From: Leucobacter allii
GTDB taxonomy: Bacteria; Actinomycetota; Actinomycetes; Actinomycetales; Microbacteriaceae
Direction: 5' to 3'
NCBI RefSeq assembly: GCF_022919155.1
Contig: NZ_CP095045.1
Span: 1,674,001 to 1,738,000, forward strand
DNA length: 64,000 bases
Shown here: in pieces, positions 63,225-64,000 of the stretch
How positions within the stretch are numbered: the stretch's first letter is position 1
Layout of the letters: each line of letters opens with the position of its first letter
Translations under genes and position numbers: made by a program
Notes under the pieces: model-generated
The model's database searches: none
Seen by the model: the letters and a program-made list of their open reading frames with translations, nothing else
Told to the model about the DNA's origin: nothing

Positions 63225-63740
63225 CCTCCCGATCCGGGTCGCCCCGGTTCCGGGTTTCCGGATCCGGGGTCCTCCGGCCCGCAACGCCCGATCCGGGTCG
63301 CTTCGGTTCCACGCTTCCCGATCCGGGTCGCCCCGACACGGTGCCCTTCCCGGACAACCTGCCGCAGTGACCCGAAATCATTCGCTTCCTCGGCTGCTCC
63401 AGGTATTTCGGCACGCATCTCCCGATCCGGGTCGCTTCGGTTCCACGCTTCCCGATCCGGGTCGCTTCGGCACGGTGATCTTCCCGCGAACCCTGCCGCA
63501 GTGACCCGAATCATTCGCCCTCCGGACTGCTCCAGGTTCTCCCGCCTGCACCACCCGATCCGGGTCGCTCCAGCACGGTGCTCTTCCCGCGAACCCTGCC
63601 GTCGTAACCCGGATCGTCCGCTTCCTCGGGAACGGTCTCCTCGCTCTTCTTTTCATCCGATCCAAGACGATCGGGGTCCACTCCCCTGCGTCGGCCTCGG
63701 TCACCCGGATCCACTCCACTGAGCCCGGGGTTCCTCAGAC
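63225..63740. repeat. Cluster of CCGATCCGGGTCGC repeats and complementary arms
   Basis: At least six copies of CCGATCCGGGTCGC-type sequence (near 63228, 63288, 63319, 63421, 63451, 63553) alternate with opposite-strand arms GTGACCCGAATC/GTAACCCGGATC (near 63367, 63501, 63603, 63700). Each arm pair can fold like the 5-kb hairpins. No gene is supported between 63072 and 63817. Confidence 0.75.
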
Positions 63741-63746
63741 ACTTCA

Positions 63747-63813
63747 CTCGGATCCGGGTCGCCCGGGCAGGGTGACGCTGTCGCGCACCCTGCCCGGGCG
63801 ACCCGGATCCGAG
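63747..63813. repeat. Perfect 28-bp inverted repeat
   Basis: Left arm 63747-63774 and right arm 63786-63813 are exact reverse complements around an 11-base loop; the outer ends carry GGATCCGGGTCGCCCGGG and its complement. Best-preserved member of the hairpin family in the window. Confidence 0.85.
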
Positions 63814-63900
63814 CTGCATGACCGCGGGCGAGAACCCGAGCAAGTGCAAGGGCGCAAGCAGGAACACAAGCACGAGCACCCTCGAGAAGACGAGCACCCT

Positions 63901-63973
63901 CAAGAGCAAGAGCAAGAGCAAGAGCAAGAGCAAGAGTCTGGATCTGGATCTGGATCTGGATCTGGATCTGGAC
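63901..63973. repeat. Two adjoining hexanucleotide repeats (AGCAAG and CTGGAT)
   Basis: About five AGCAAG units are followed directly by six CTGGAT units. On the plus strand several frames are open to the window edge: one gives KS then LD dipeptides from ATG 63818, another gives QE then SG dipeptides. It may be a low-complexity linker of a gene continuing past 64000, but coding cannot be decided here. Confidence 0.7.
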
Positions 63974-64000
63974 CTCGATCGGGTCCTGGATCGGAATCTG

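Noticed and set aside
63511..63933. Minus-strand ORF beginning with ten leucines
   Set aside because: It is the translation of the AGCAAG repeat and hairpin DNA; no domain, no ribosome site.
1..64000. tRNA, rRNA and CRISPR loci
   Set aside because: No cloverleaf, rRNA-like or spaced-repeat structure was recognised by eye; a tRNA scan would be needed to exclude a missed tRNA at the island ends.

Overview
The window looks like a chromosomal segment of a high-GC actinobacterium, most likely Microbacteriaceae. The evidence is very GC-rich codon usage, the conserved housekeeping order coaD-yceD-rpmF-rnc-mutM ... smc-ftsY-ffh ... rpsP-khpA-rimM-trmD, MurT/GatD, and many leaderless genes with a TANNNT -10 box 6-7 bases before the start codon. 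A genus cannot be fixed from sequence alone.

Layout. 1-5.0 kb: 5' part of leuS, the folate genes pabB/pabC (divergent, sharing one palindromic promoter), then an SPFH membrane protein with a ribbon-helix-helix regulator behind a perfect 16-bp palindrome. 5.0-5.45 kb: gene-free, full of hairpin-forming repeats. 5.45-12.05 kb: cydABDC, cytochrome bd oxidase and its ABC exporter. 12.3-15.1 kb: DedA, App1-type phosphatase and FUSC membrane protein. 15.2-18.0 kb: YceI and the MurT/GatD peptidoglycan amidation pair. 18.1-32.5 kb: core translation, SRP and chromosome genes (trmD, rimM, khpA, rpsP, ffh, ftsY, smc) interspersed with a peptidase, membrane proteins, a secreted lysozyme-like protein and an MFS pump. 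33-42.5 kb: a frameshifted acetyltransferase, a lipoprotein related to TAP-type hydrolases that has lost its catalytic triad, a two-component/ABC module and another MFS protein preceded by a leaderless six-codon reading frame.

42.6-55.95 kb is an accessory island between smc and mutM. Duplicated 3' ends of mutM lie at 42.64 and 44.81 kb, while the intact mutM at 55.95 kb has an atypically AT-rich 3' end, as expected for DNA integrated at mutM. The island carries higBA, an AIPR-family protein with a possible nuclease signature, a 1353-residue HTH-Mrr-nuclease-STAND protein that is the best candidate for an undescribed anti-phage system, small orphan antitoxin-like genes and several genes broken by a single stop codon. 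No integrase is visible.

55.95-59 kb returns to core genes (mutM, rnc, rpmF, yceD, coaD). 59-63.1 kb holds a second response regulator/kinase/ABC module paralogous to the one at 36.5-41.1 kb. 63.1-64 kb is gene-poor and carries the same hairpin family as 5 kb, including a perfect 28-bp inverted repeat, then hexanucleotide repeats running to the window edge.

Functionally the window combines envelope homeostasis (MurT/GatD, SPFH, DedA, App1, two drug-sensing ABC/TCS modules), respiration under low oxygen (cyd), folate synthesis, the SRP/SMC core and a defence island. All functional statements are from reading the sequence; no database search was run.
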